From positions 27,033 to 91,032 of the forward strand of contig NZ_ANBA01000031.1 in assembly GCF_000341085.1 (NCBI RefSeq): a stretch of 64,000 nt of DNA, in the 5' to 3' direction. Source of the stretch: Nocardiopsis ganjiahuensis DSM 45031. GTDB lineage: Bacteria; Actinomycetota; Actinomycetes; Streptosporangiales; Streptosporangiaceae. Made by a program: the position numbers and the translations under genes. Under the pieces are notes generated by a model. The model saw nothing but the letters and a program-made list of their open reading frames with translations, ran no database searches and had not been told where the DNA came from. The number at the start of each line of letters is the position of its first letter. The first letter of the stretch is position 1. This document shows positions 55,055-63,774 of this stretch, one piece after another.

Positions 55055-55987
55055 TCAGGCCGCGGCCTGGTCCGTGACTCGGCGGACGGCCTCGACGGCG
55101 ATCTCGGGCTGGTCGACGTGGATGTAGTGACCGCTCTCCTCGGCGATACCGAGCCGGCTGTTGGCGGAGACCGCCAGCCACTTCTCCTAGCCCTCGGCCC
55201 ACACCCGCTCCAGGTCGTCGCCGTACTCGGCGATCTCACCCAGGTAGGGGACCCCGTGCCGGACGACCTCGGTCGGAATGTCCCCGGCCGAGCGGACCCG
55301 CGGGTCGCTCTCGATGACGAGGTTCTCCGGGTTCTCCCCCTCGAACACCGCGAGGTTCTGCGCACGGACCTCGGCGCCCTCGCCGGTGGCCGACTCCGGG
55401 ATCACGTCGGTGATGTCGTCCGGCATCGTCGGCGACGTGGCGTCCAGCAGGACCAGCCCCGCGACCCTGTCGTGGTCGGGCGCGTAGCGGGCGGCGACGA
55501 GGCCGCCCAGCGAGTGGCCGACCAGGACGACCGGCCCGTCAGGGGCGACGTCGTCGAGGACCGCGGTGAGCGTCTCCCCGCTGTCGGCGACGCTCCGGAG
55601 GCCGTCCGGCCGGTCGCTTCCGCCCTCGCCCAACCGGTCGTAGGAGCAGACCCGCTCGCCCTCGGCCAGGGTCTCCTGGAGGTCGGCCATGGTGTCCAGG
55701 CCGTCTCCCATCCCGGCCATCAGGACGATGACCGGCCGCCCGTCCGCCGGGGTCCCGGAGCAGGAGAGGTGCACGGAGGCGCCGTCGACGTCGAGTGCCT
55801 TCGTCCCGGTGAACAGCTCGCCGTCGGTCACCACCTCCTCAGCGGCGGTCTCCAGGTCGGACCGCACCTCCTCGGCGGCGGACTCCAGGTCCGATCCCAC
55901 CTCGGAGAACACACCGCACCCGACGAGCGTGCCCGCCACGGCGCAGCACAGGGTGGTCAGGGCGGTCGTCCGGACGGGGCGGATCAT
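55055..55987 (-). pseudogene. Alpha/beta-hydrolase lipoprotein interrupted by an amber codon
   Basis: From ATG 55987 the frame encodes a lipoprotein (lipobox LVGC, Cys about 24) with an alpha/beta-hydrolase domain: ASVHLSCSGTPADGRPVIVL, nucleophile elbow GHSLGG, LVLLDATSP. A TAG at 55187-55189 stops it after 266 residues (VWAEG). In the same frame the family's C-terminus continues: EKWLAVSANSRLGIAEESGH, IHVDQPEIAVEAV, ending in TGA at 55055-55057. The catalytic His in EESGHYIHVD is thus beyond the stop. A single CAG-to-TAG change would explain it. Without suppression or readthrough the product lacks the triad His. Confidence 0.85.
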
Positions 55988-56155
55988 GGGGGTCTCCAGG
56001 CTGTGCGTCGAGAGGGGGCGAGGGCTGGGGAGAACGCTACGGACCCGGCGGCCGGAGGTCGTCACCTCGCGGTGGACACCTGCGCGTAGCTCGCACGGGG
56101 GACAGGGGCCGGTTCTCCTGGCAGCCTCCCGGCCGCCGCCCACTACACTTCCCCA

Positions 56156-57319
56156 GTGACCTGGCTCCAGCGTCTCCCCCCTCTCTGGCAACGGCTCGAC
56201 GTCACCGTCCGGGACCTGCCACTGGCCCTGCTCTTCCTGACCGTCTCCCTCGTCCCCGCGCTTCACGGCTACGGGACCCAGGTCGGCGGTGTGCCCAACC
56301 GCCCCTTCGACACCCTCGGCGCCGTCGCGCTGATCCTGCAGTGCCTGCCGCTGGCCGGGCGGCGACGGTGGCCGGGCCTGACCCTCGCCCTGGTGACGGT
56401 CGGCTTCGCCCTGGACCAGCTGCACGGCTACCACCTGGTCGCGGGCGCCGCCCTGCCCGTTGCGCTGGTGAGCGCCGGCGCCCACCTGGACCGGTTCCGG
56501 CGCACCGCCATGGCGGTGGGCTCGGCGGTCTTCGTGGTGCTGGCCCTGATGCTGACCCGGCTCGGGACGGGTGAGACCCCGGTCGACTGGGTGACGTTCT
56601 TCGCGGCGCTGGCCTTCGCCTGGGGGATCGGATCATGGTGGCGCTCCACCCGCGTCGCCGAGGCCGAACACCGCCGCCGCCTCGCCGCGGACACCCGCGC
56701 CGCCGAACGGGCCCGCATCGCCGCCGAGCTCCACGACGTCGTGACCCACCACGTGACCGCGATGGTCGTGCAGACCGAGGCGGCCCGCTACCTGACCGCC
56801 GACCCCGAACGGCTCGACTCGACCCTGACCACGGTCACCGACACCGGTCGGCGGGCCATCAGCGACCTGCGCCACCTGCTCGACGTGCTCAACCCCGACA
56901 ACACCGCACCCGTTCCCGGGCCCGAGGAGGGGCTGCACACCGTGGTGGAGCGCACCCGCCGGGCCGGGCAGCCGGTGGAGTTCAGCGAGGAGGGGGTGCC
57001 GGCCGCCTCGCGCGGCAGCGCCGACCTCGTCGCGCACCGCGTCGTGCAGGAATCGCTGACCAACGCCCTCAAGTACGCGCACGGCAGCCGGACCACGGTG
57101 CGCGTGCGCCACCGCCCCGAGGAGATCACCGTGAATGTGAGCACCGACCGCCCCGGCCCCACCGGGGTCTCCCCCGGCGGCAGCGGACGCGGGCTGGCCG
57201 GCCTGCGCGAACGCGTCGAGGTCCTGGGCGGCGAGTTCAGCGCCGGCCGGCACGACGACGGTGGTTTCACCGTGCACGCGCGCATCCCCGCCCGCGCCCC
57301 GGCGGGCAGCCGGGTATGA
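56156..57319 (+). CDS. Sensor histidine kinase (NarL-type two-component system)
   Basis: A 387-aa protein. Four to six membrane helices occupy about 15-160, with no extracellular domain of note. The dimerisation domain carries the phospho-acceptor His in AAELHDVVTHHVTAM (HisKA_3 type). The ATPase domain has VVQESLTNALKYAHG (N-box) and GGSGRGLAGLRERVEVLGG (G-box). GTG start. Its stop overlaps the response regulator start by 4 bp. The signal is unknown; such intramembrane kinases often sense envelope stress or antibiotics. Confidence 0.92.
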   Translation: MTWLQRLPPLWQRLDVTVRDLPLALLFLTVSLVPALHGYGTQVGGVPNRPFDTLGAVALILQCLPLAGRRRWPGLTLALVTVGFALDQLHGYHLVAGAALPVALVSAGAHLDRFRRTAMAVGSAVFVVLALMLTRLGTGETPVDWVTFFAALAFAWGIGSWWRSTRVAEAEHRRRLAADTRAAERARIAAELHDVVTHHVTAMVVQTEAARYLTADPERLDSTLTTVTDTGRRAISDLRHLLDVLNPDNTAPVPGPEEGLHTVVERTRRAGQPVEFSEEGVPAASRGSADLVAHRVVQESLTNALKYAHGSRTTVRVRHRPEEITVNVSTDRPGPTGVSPGGSGRGLAGLRERVEVLGGEFSAGRHDDGGFTVHARIPARAPAGSRV

Positions 57320-57975
57320 GCGCACCGATCCGGGTCCTGGTCTGCGACGACCAGGTACTGATCCGCACCGGCCTGGTCACCATCATCGGCGCCCAGCCCG
57401 ACATGGAGGTCGCCGGTGAGTGCGGGGACGGCCGGGCCGCGGTCGAGCTCGCCGAGCGGTTGCGCCCCGACGTCGTCGTGATGGACGTGCGCATGCCCGT
57501 ACTCGACGGGATCGAGGCCACACGGCGCCTGGCCGGCGCCGGCGTGGACCGCCCCGTCAGGGTTCTGGTGGTCACGACGTTCAACCTCGACGAGTACGTC
57601 TACGAGGCCCTGCGCGCGGGGGCCAGCGGTTTCCTGCTCAAGGACGCTCCCCCCGCGCAGCTGCTGCACGGCATCCGCACCGTGGCCTCCGGTGCGGCGC
57701 TGCTGGACCCCGAGGTCACCCGCCAGCTCGTGGGGAAGTTCGCCGCCCGGATCCGTCCCACCGGCTCCCCTGCTGTCGACACCCCCCTCACCCCGCGCGA
57801 ACTGGAGGTCCTCGGCCTGATCGCCACCGGACTGTCCAACAGCGAGATCGCGTCGAGCCTGTTCATCAGCCAGGAGACCGTGAAGACCTTCGTCTCGCGC
57901 ATCCTGGCCAAACTCGGCCTGCGCGACCGCGTCCAGGCGGTGGTGTACGCCTACCGGCACGGCCTGGTGACCTGA
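57316..57975 (+). CDS. LuxR/NarL-family response regulator
   Basis: A 219-aa protein. The receiver domain has acidic D11-D12, phospho-acceptor D57 in VVMDVRMP and Lys in GFLLKD. The C-terminal LuxR-type HTH reads LTPRELEVLGLIATGLSNSE...ETVKTFVSRILAKLGLRDR. ATGA overlap with the histidine kinase gene, so the two are made together. Target genes are not shown by sequence. Confidence 0.94.
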   Translation: MSAPIRVLVCDDQVLIRTGLVTIIGAQPDMEVAGECGDGRAAVELAERLRPDVVVMDVRMPVLDGIEATRRLAGAGVDRPVRVLVVTTFNLDEYVYEALRAGASGFLLKDAPPAQLLHGIRTVASGAALLDPEVTRQLVGKFAARIRPTGSPAVDTPLTPRELEVLGLIATGLSNSEIASSLFISQETVKTFVSRILAKLGLRDRVQAVVYAYRHGLVT

Positions 57976-58008
57976 AATCCCCCACCGGGGGAATACAAGG
58001 ACAGCTCT

Positions 58009-58050
58009 TTGACGTACATTTAGGTGTACCTAAGTCGGTCTGACCGACTT
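58009..58050 (+). promoter_or_regulatory. Promoter with two overlapping operator palindromes
   Basis: TTGACG at 58009-58014 could be a -35 box, with TAAGTC (58031-58036) at -10 spacing. TTAGGT-GT-ACCTAA (58020-58033) is an inverted repeat resembling, in its arms, DtxR/IdeR-type iron boxes. AAGTCGGTC-T-GACCGACTT (58032-58050) is a perfect 9-bp inverted repeat that overlaps it by two bases. Both lie over the presumed promoter of the aldolase gene, so repression by one or two regulators is likely. Confidence 0.65.
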
Positions 58051-58101
58051 TGCCGGACGCACCCCCACGGACCGCTGCCCGCGCACCCCACCGAGGAACG
58101 C

Positions 58102-58770
58102 ATGCTGCTTGAACAGGAACGCCGCGATCTCTGCCTGACCGCCCGCGCCATCGCCCAGCACCCGGGCACCGCCCCCGGTGAGGCCGGGACCGTCAGCGTC
58201 CGCAGCGGCGACCTGGTGGTCGTCACCCCCCACGGCGTCCCCCTCGACCAGCTCCAGCCGCACGACTGCCCGGTCATGTCCCTGGACGACCGGATGCTCG
58301 AGGGCAGGCGCGACCCCGCCGCCGAGACCACGCTCCACATGGCCGTGCACCGCCACGCCGCCGACCAGGGCCGCGATTCCCTGGCCGTGGTCAACGCGTT
58401 CACCACCGACACCGTCGCCGTCTCCTCCGTCCTCCCCGAGCTCCCCCCGATCCACCACCGCGCCGCCGCCCTGGGCGGCGCCGTCACGGTGACCCCCTAC
58501 ACGCCCTACGGCACCGGCGACATCGCCGACCAGGCGGTCAAGGCCCTCAAGGGCCGCGGCGCCGCCCTGCTCGCCAACCACGGCGGCCTGGCCCTGGGCC
58601 GGAACCTGGAGCACGCCATGGAGAACCTCCGGCTGCTCGACTGGCTCTGCACCACCTACCTGAGCGCCCGCCGCCTCGGCGAGCCCCGCGTCCTCTCCGA
58701 GGACGAGCTCGCCGAGGTCCGCCGGCGCGACACCTACGGCTGGGCCGGCCCGGACCCCTTCTCGTACTAG
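58102..58770 (+). CDS. Class II aldolase/adducin-family protein
   Basis: A 222-aa protein of the FucA/AraD fold. It has GTVSVRSGDLVVVTPHGVPLDQL, metal-binding His in LHMAVHRH and HHRAAALGG, and LLANHGGLALGRNLEHAM. Such enzymes cleave or epimerise sugar phosphates with a divalent metal; the substrate is not clear. ATG 58102 with GAGGAA upstream is chosen over the longer GTG frame, which would start inside the operator. It may respond to iron or a metabolite through the upstream palindromes. Confidence 0.88.
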   Translation: MLLEQERRDLCLTARAIAQHPGTAPGEAGTVSVRSGDLVVVTPHGVPLDQLQPHDCPVMSLDDRMLEGRRDPAAETTLHMAVHRHAADQGRDSLAVVNAFTTDTVAVSSVLPELPPIHHRAAALGGAVTVTPYTPYGTGDIADQAVKALKGRGAALLANHGGLALGRNLEHAMENLRLLDWLCTTYLSARRLGEPRVLSEDELAEVRRRDTYGWAGPDPFSY

Positions 58771-58858
58771 CCGGCATCGGAGGCCAGGACCCCGGGCAGC
58801 TCGGAGCAGAACGCCCGGCCGTGTCGTGCTGACCAGGGGGCCCGTGGCCTTCAGCGGG

Positions 58859-59392
58859 TCAGGGCTGGGCGGGTTCGTCGTCGGGAAGCTCGTCGGGCTG
58901 GATCCAGGCCAGGTAGAAGGCCGGGGCCGAGGCGTGCACCATCGCCAGCACCCACAGCAGCGGGGAGGCCAGCCAGCTGGGGAAGACCACGCTCGCGGGG
59001 CTGAAGGTCGTGATGAGGATGACCAGAATGAAACTGGTCCCCAGGACCGCACTCGTGAAGGACTGGCCGAAGCGGTTCGCATGATCCCGCTCCTCGCGCT
59101 GACGCTCGTCCAGAAGGCGTACCGGCAGGGAGGCCCGGGTGATCTTGTTCAGCCGGGTGACCAGGTAGAGCAGCGCCGCGACGAGACTGACAACCGCTGC
59201 CAGCATGACGAACTGCGGACCGCCGGTGTTGCGCAGAGTCGTGACGGCCAGCAGCACGGCCACGGTCAGAATCAGCGCGGTGAGCAGCACCACGTGCAGG
59301 CGTCGGCGGGCCCTGGAGGCTCGGGCGCGGTTCAGGGAAGGGGTCTCGAGCGAGACCAGAATCGCCTGATCGAACTGGTTCATCGGGTTCAT
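58859..59392 (-). CDS. Four-helix membrane protein
   Basis: A 177-aa protein with four predicted helices in two pairs (about 33-50, 60-80, 113-132, 135-158) separated by a charged loop (LLDERQREERDHANRF). GGAGG lies 6 bp before ATG 59392. It is the last gene after the XRE regulator, 28 bp downstream, and probably part of the ABC-exporter operon. Family not recognised; small membrane partners of XRE regulators are common in such exporters. Confidence 0.75.
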   Translation of the reverse strand: MNPMNQFDQAILVSLETPSLNRARASRARRRLHVVLLTALILTVAVLLAVTTLRNTGGPQFVMLAAVVSLVAALLYLVTRLNKITRASLPVRLLDERQREERDHANRFGQSFTSAVLGTSFILVILITTFSPASVVFPSWLASPLLWVLAMVHASAPAFYLAWIQPDELPDDEPAQP

Positions 59393-59420
59393 CGGGAACC
59401 TCCTCGGGGTGGAGCGGCCG

Positions 59421-59699
59421 TCACTGGCCGATGCGGGGGAAGGGTTCGGTGGAGAACACCACCTCGACCGGGACCTCGAAGTACTTCGCTATGCGCAGGG
59501 CCAGGTGGAGGCTGGGGCTGTACTCGCCCCGTTCCAGGTAGCCGACGGTCTGGTAGTGGACCCCCAGGGCCTCGGCCAGTTGCCGGCGGGACACGTTCCG
59601 TTCGGCCCGCAGCATCGCGATCCGGTTGAAGATCGCCTCCGTGTTGGCCGCCGACCTGGCGCGGCGGCCGTTCCCGCCCTGCTTGTTCTCAGTAGGCAC
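59421..59699 (-). CDS. XRE-family transcriptional regulator
   Basis: A 92-aa protein, mostly one helix-turn-helix: IFNRIAMLRAERNVSRRQLA, EALGVHYQTVGYLERGEYSP, LHLALRIAKYFEVPVEVVFS. This is the short YozG/Cro-type regulator that often accompanies an ABC exporter. GTG 59699 overlaps the permease end by 11 bp. It may act at the palindrome before the operon (61568). Confidence 0.9.
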   Translation of the reverse strand: MPTENKQGGNGRRARSAANTEAIFNRIAMLRAERNVSRRQLAEALGVHYQTVGYLERGEYSPSLHLALRIAKYFEVPVEVVFSTEPFPRIGQ

Positions 59700-60552
59700 G
59701 CTTCATCGCTTCCTCTCGGGCCGCCTGGACCCGCGACCCCGACGTACGCCGGGCCATCCGCCGCAGCACACGTTGCGCGACGAGGAACCCGAGCACCGTC
59801 CACAGTGCCAGGACCCCGGCGACCAGCGGCAACTGAGCGACACCGAACTCTCCGGCGGCCAGGGCCTCGGCGGGAAAGAGCGCGGCGCGCAATCCCTCGC
59901 CGATCCAGTAGATCGGAAAGACCATGGCGACCGTCTGGAGCCAACCGGGCAGGAAAGCCATCGGGAAGAAGATCCCCGAGATGCCCACCAGCACCATGAC
60001 GGGCAGCATGGCCAGGCCGACAACCAACCTGGGGTTGCTGATGAGAGCTCCGATGATCGCTCCGATCGAGGCCAGCGTCGCCAGACCGAGCAGGCACACC
60101 CACACCAGGGCGAGGGCTCCCGTCCACCCCTGGACGGCGACACCGTCGACGAACAACAGCGCCGGGACCAGCAGCAGGGACATGGCGAGAACCGACATCA
60201 ACAGGATGTGGACGGTCTTGCCGACCGTGTACCCGATCATGCCGTGCGGGACGGCCCGGCAACGCAGGAGCGTTCCGTCCTCGCGTTCGGTGGCGATCAC
60301 CTGGGCGGTGGTCGCCATCCCCAGCATCGCGATCATCGTGACGAGGCCGGAGAAGATGATCGTCATCCCCGAGGTGATGCCCCCGGCCTCGTTGTCACCG
60401 AGGAACAGCGCCATCCCGAGGAACATCGCGGGGAGCATCAGGTAGCCGAGCAGCACCTCCTGGGGGTTGGTCATCGAACCGCGGAACTCGATCAGGCCCC
60501 GGGACAGCCCGGCCCGGACGGCGTTGGCCCCGAGGCCGACGGAGGTGTTCAT
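59689..60552 (-). CDS. ABC-2 type exporter permease
   Basis: A 287-aa protein with six helices and the ABC-2 features: TAQVIATEREDGTLLRCRAVPH after helix 2 (coupling region) and a hydrophobic re-entrant region before YWIGEGLRAALFP. It partners the ATPase at 60549, with ATGA overlap and GGAGA before the ATG. Substrate unknown: drug or peptide exporters are typical. Confidence 0.9.
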   Translation of the reverse strand: MNTSVGLGANAVRAGLSRGLIEFRGSMTNPQEVLLGYLMLPAMFLGMALFLGDNEAGGITSGMTIIFSGLVTMIAMLGMATTAQVIATEREDGTLLRCRAVPHGMIGYTVGKTVHILLMSVLAMSLLLVPALLFVDGVAVQGWTGALALVWVCLLGLATLASIGAIIGALISNPRLVVGLAMLPVMVLVGISGIFFPMAFLPGWLQTVAMVFPIYWIGEGLRAALFPAEALAAGEFGVAQLPLVAGVLALWTVLGFLVAQRVLRRMARRTSGSRVQAAREEAMKRAY

Positions 60553-61526
60553 CGGATCTCCTTCGTGAACTCGTCTGCGGCACGCTCGGCGTCGCCGCTC
60601 TCGTACCGCTGGACCATGGCCATGTACACGTCCTCCAGGGACGGCCGGGACACCCTCAGATCGGTGAGGTCCTCGCCGTGCTGCGCGTACAGTTCCGCGA
60701 CATGGCGGGCGGGGGTGTCGGTGGCGTGGACGTGACGCTGCTCCCCCACGGTCCAGGCCACCTCGCTCTCGCTGGCGATCAGGGAGGAGAGCTGGTCGGG
60801 GCTGCCGTCGGCGACGATCCGGCCCCCGGCCAGGAGGAGGATGCGGTCGGCGAGCTTCTCGGCCTCGTCGAGGTCGTGGGTGGTGAGCAGGATCGTGGTG
60901 TCCTCCTCGTCTGCGAGCCGGAACACGAGGTCGTGGAAGTCCCGGCGGGCCCTGGGATCGAACCCGGCGGTGGGTTCGTCGAGGAAGAGGACCTCGGGTC
61001 GGCCGACGATGCCGATCGCCACGTCCAGGCGGCGGCGCTGCCCTCCGGAGAGGGTTCTGATCTTCTGGTTCGCGTGTTCGGTGAGGCCGACGAGGTCCAG
61101 GAGGACTCCTGTGTCGTGGGGGCGGACGTGGTCCGTCTTGGAGTAGGGAGCGTAGAAGCGGCCGAAGTGGTGGAGCAGGTCGCGGACCCGCCAGGCGCCG
61201 TGGTCGCGCCAGGACTGGAGGACCACGCCCAGGCGTGAGCGCCACTCCTCGTCGCCGTGGTCCGGGTCGGAGCCGAGGACGTCGACCTCGCCGGCGGAGC
61301 GGCGGCGGAAGCCCTCGAGGATCTCGATGGTGGTGGTCTTGCCCGCGCCGTTGGGCCCCAGGAGCGCGATCACCTCGCCGCGCCGCGCGGTGAGGTCCAC
61401 CCCTTTGAGGACCTCGGTACTGCCGTAGTTCATGCGCAGGCCACTGACCCTCAGCACGGTCTCGGCCGGGATCCCGGAGGCCAGGGCGCCGGCCCTGGAC
61501 CTGCCGGCTGCCATCTGACTCGTCAC
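60549..61526 (-). CDS. ABC exporter ATP-binding protein
   Basis: A 325-aa ATPase of the DrrA/ABC-2 type. Walker A GPNGAGKT, Q-loop VLQSW, signature LSGGQRRR, Walker B VLFLDEP, and H-loop TTHDLDEAE. The C-terminal domain has DLRVSRPSLEDVYMAM, typical of the DrrA group. I choose GTG 61526 because GGAGGAG lies 4 bp before it; the longer frame has no RBS. First gene of a four-gene operon with permease, XRE regulator and membrane protein. Confidence 0.92.
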   Translation of the reverse strand: MTSQMAAGRSRAGALASGIPAETVLRVSGLRMNYGSTEVLKGVDLTARRGEVIALLGPNGAGKTTTIEILEGFRRRSAGEVDVLGSDPDHGDEEWRSRLGVVLQSWRDHGAWRVRDLLHHFGRFYAPYSKTDHVRPHDTGVLLDLVGLTEHANQKIRTLSGGQRRRLDVAIGIVGRPEVLFLDEPTAGFDPRARRDFHDLVFRLADEEDTTILLTTHDLDEAEKLADRILLLAGGRIVADGSPDQLSSLIASESEVAWTVGEQRHVHATDTPARHVAELYAQHGEDLTDLRVSRPSLEDVYMAMVQRYESGDAERAADEFTKEIR

Positions 61527-61567
61527 AGCACTCCTCCTCTTCTTCGTCATCACCCTGCTTCGATTGA

Positions 61568-61581
61568 TAGTACATGTACTA
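61568..61581. promoter_or_regulatory. Perfect palindrome upstream of the ABC exporter
   Basis: TAGTACATGTACTA is fully symmetrical, 42 bp before the ATPase GTG and in the most AT-rich stretch of this region. It fits an operator. GTAC-type half-sites are seen for YtrA-group GntR regulators, but the operon's own regulator is of the XRE type, so the binder is uncertain. Confidence 0.6.
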
Positions 61582-61793
61582 CATTCACGAGCACAGGGAC
61601 TATGAAGCGTCGAAGACTGGCAACGGACATGTCCCGGAACGAGTTGAGGACCCGAACTCACAGGTCAACAGGGAGGGCCGAAGAGGCGTGGCCACATCCG
61701 GCCACGCGACATCCGGGTACGGATACTCAGTGATCCGTCACCCTCAGACGTGAGAATGGTGCCGACGACCAACCCGCACGGCAGGAGGCTCCC

Positions 61794-62204
61794 ATGCGCT
61801 GCAGCTACATCAGGCTCCTCGTCAACGACTACGAGGCCTGCTTCCGCTTCTACGCCGACGTCCTCAAGCTCCCCCTCCTCTGGGGTGACGAGAACAGCCG
61901 TTACGCCGAGTTCGACGTGCACTCACAGACACGGCTGGCGATCAACCAGCGCGAGGTGATGGCCGAGGCCCTGGAGACCGACACCGCCGACCCCGAACTC
62001 CCCCACCAGGACCGGTTCGCGGTCATCTTCGAGGTGGACGACGTGGACGAGACCGCCGCCGGGCTGGTCGCGGACGGCGCCCGTCAGGTGATGGCGCCCC
62101 GGGACTGGACCGCGTGGGGCATCCGGGCCGCGCACTTCCGCGACCCGGACGGCTACCTCCTGGAGATCAACTGCCCGCTGATCCCGGTCCCCGAAGAGAC
62201 CTGA
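61794..62204 (+). CDS. VOC (glyoxalase/dioxygenase) family protein
   Basis: A 136-aa protein with two beta-alpha-beta units: YIRLLVNDYEACFRFYADVL at the N-terminus, and FRDPDGYLLEINCPL at the C-terminus, where the Glu is a usual metal ligand. The first metal His of many members is not evident. Role unknown: resistance or small-molecule turnover are typical. GGAGG lies before the ATG. Confidence 0.85.
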   Translation: MRCSYIRLLVNDYEACFRFYADVLKLPLLWGDENSRYAEFDVHSQTRLAINQREVMAEALETDTADPELPHQDRFAVIFEVDDVDETAAGLVADGARQVMAPRDWTAWGIRAAHFRDPDGYLLEINCPLIPVPEET

Positions 62205-62223
62205 CCCCCGCGGTCGCGCGTGT

Positions 62224-62991
62224 TCAGGCGGCCATGTGCTCCACGAGCAGTTCGTTGACCCGGTCGGCGCGTTCCACCCCGAGAAGGTGCGCGGCACCGG
62301 AGACCACCTCGAACCGGGCCCCGGAGAGCCCGTCGGCCAGCCTGCGCCCGTGCCCGGGCGGCAGCAGGGGATCGTGCGCGGCTGAGACCACCAGGGTGGG
62401 CACACGCACGTCGGAGACCAGGTTGCGCTGGTCCATCCCGGCCACGGCATCGCAGATCGACGCGAAGGCGCCCGGGTCGATGCCGCCGAAGTCCTCCGTG
62501 AACCGGGCCGCGACCTCCGGGCGGTCGTCGGTCAGGTCCGGGGTGAACCAGGGCAGGACCACGTCCGCGGTGACCGAGTCCAGTCCGCTCCCCCGCACCC
62601 TCGAGGCGATCCGGTCCCAGCGGTGCATGGGCGGGGTGCGCGGCGTCCCGGCCAGCAGCGCGAGCCGCTCCAGGGTGCGCGGGGAGTTGGCGGCGATCCA
62701 GAGCAGCAGGGAACCGCCGAAGCCGCCGCCGACCGCGGAGACCCGGGAGAACCCGAGGTCCTCCAGGACCCCCAGGATGTCCAGGGCGAGGTCCTCGACG
62801 GAGTAGGGCCCCTCGGGCGCCGGGGAGAACCCGTGCCCCCGGTGGTTGACCCGCAGCACCTGCCGATTTCGGGTGAGTTCGGGCATCTGGGGCTCCCAGA
62901 CCGACATCTTCGTCCCGAACGGCGGCACGAGCAGCACGACGGGCGCGTGCCTGGGGCCGTCGAGTCGGTACTGGAGCGGTATCAGGGCCAT
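62224..62991 (-). CDS. Alpha/beta-hydrolase-fold protein lacking the nucleophile
   Basis: A 255-aa protein close to 3-oxoadipate enol-lactonase (PcaD-like) hydrolases: PVVLLVPPFGTKMSVWEPQM, RVNHRGHGFSPAP, LVVSAAHDPLLPP and a C-terminal GAAHLLGVE. The Asp and His of the triad are present, but the nucleophile elbow that should read G-x-S-x-G is GGGFG, with Gly in place of Ser. It is therefore likely inactive in ester hydrolysis, or it works by another mechanism. The 20-bp gap to the VOC gene makes the two convergent. Confidence 0.82.
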   Translation of the reverse strand: MALIPLQYRLDGPRHAPVVLLVPPFGTKMSVWEPQMPELTRNRQVLRVNHRGHGFSPAPEGPYSVEDLALDILGVLEDLGFSRVSAVGGGFGGSLLLWIAANSPRTLERLALLAGTPRTPPMHRWDRIASRVRGSGLDSVTADVVLPWFTPDLTDDRPEVAARFTEDFGGIDPGAFASICDAVAGMDQRNLVSDVRVPTLVVSAAHDPLLPPGHGRRLADGLSGARFEVVSGAAHLLGVERADRVNELLVEHMAA

Positions 62992-63142
62992 GGAACCTCC
63001 GGGTCGCCAGACCGCCAGGTTATCCGCAGTGCTTTCGAGGAAGCCAGAAAGTCAGTCCGTTCCGCCTGAGTGGAGGACAGTAACTGACCGCCATGCTTCC
63101 TAGGGTCGGGTCAAGCGAGACGGACACGACAGAGGAGTTCCC

Positions 63143-63682
63143 ATGACGGCGACGGTTACCGAGACGAACCACCGGGTCGATGCCGAGCGGGACGCGCTGC
63201 TGTCCTTCCTGGCCGAACAGCGCGAGTTCCTGCTCACCACGGTCAGGGGCCTGGACGACGCCCGGCTCCAGGAGCGGCCGACCGCCAGCGTCCTGAACCT
63301 GATCGGCATCGTCAAGCACGTGTCGGGCGCCGAGCGCGGGTGGCTCCGGTTCATCGAGGAGGGCCCGGACTCGAAGGAGGTCGACTACGAGTCCCAGGAG
63401 ACCTACGACCACCACGAGAACACCTTCCGCCTGGTCGGGGACGAGACCGTGGAGGGGGTCCTGTCCGGGTACGCGGAGACGGCCGAGGCCACCGAGGCCT
63501 GCATCCGCGCCCTGCCGGACCTGGAGGTCAGCCAGAAACTCCCGCCCGCGCCCTGGTTCCCCGAGGAGACCGCGTGGACCGCGCGTGACGTTCTGCTGCA
63601 CCTGATCCGTGAGACCGCGCAGCACTGCGGGCACGCCGACATCATCCGCGAGTCGATCGACGGCCAGAAGACGATGGGCTGA
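63143..63682 (+). CDS. DinB-family (DUF664) protein
   Basis: A 179-aa four-helix bundle. The three metal His are likely in IVKHVSGAERGWL and HLIRETAQHCGHAD, as in DinB/mycothiol-dependent enzymes. VLNLIGIVKHVSGAERG and HADIIRESIDG are typical of the actinobacterial subgroup. GAGGAG-like RBS before the ATG. Possible thiol-transferase role in detoxification; substrate unknown. Confidence 0.87.
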   Translation: MTATVTETNHRVDAERDALLSFLAEQREFLLTTVRGLDDARLQERPTASVLNLIGIVKHVSGAERGWLRFIEEGPDSKEVDYESQETYDHHENTFRLVGDETVEGVLSGYAETAEATEACIRALPDLEVSQKLPPAPWFPEETAWTARDVLLHLIRETAQHCGHADIIRESIDGQKTMG

Positions 63683-63774
63683 CCTGCGACACCCTGTGCG
63701 CGGGTAGTGCGCGTGTCACTCTCCGTATGCGGGACCATGGGTTGTCCCCATCCCCGAACGGCGAGGAGCGCGGA

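Noticed and set aside
55187..55189. TAG as a possible pyrrolysine or programmed readthrough codon
   Set aside because: No pyl genes or special context are seen; a plain nonsense mutation is simpler.
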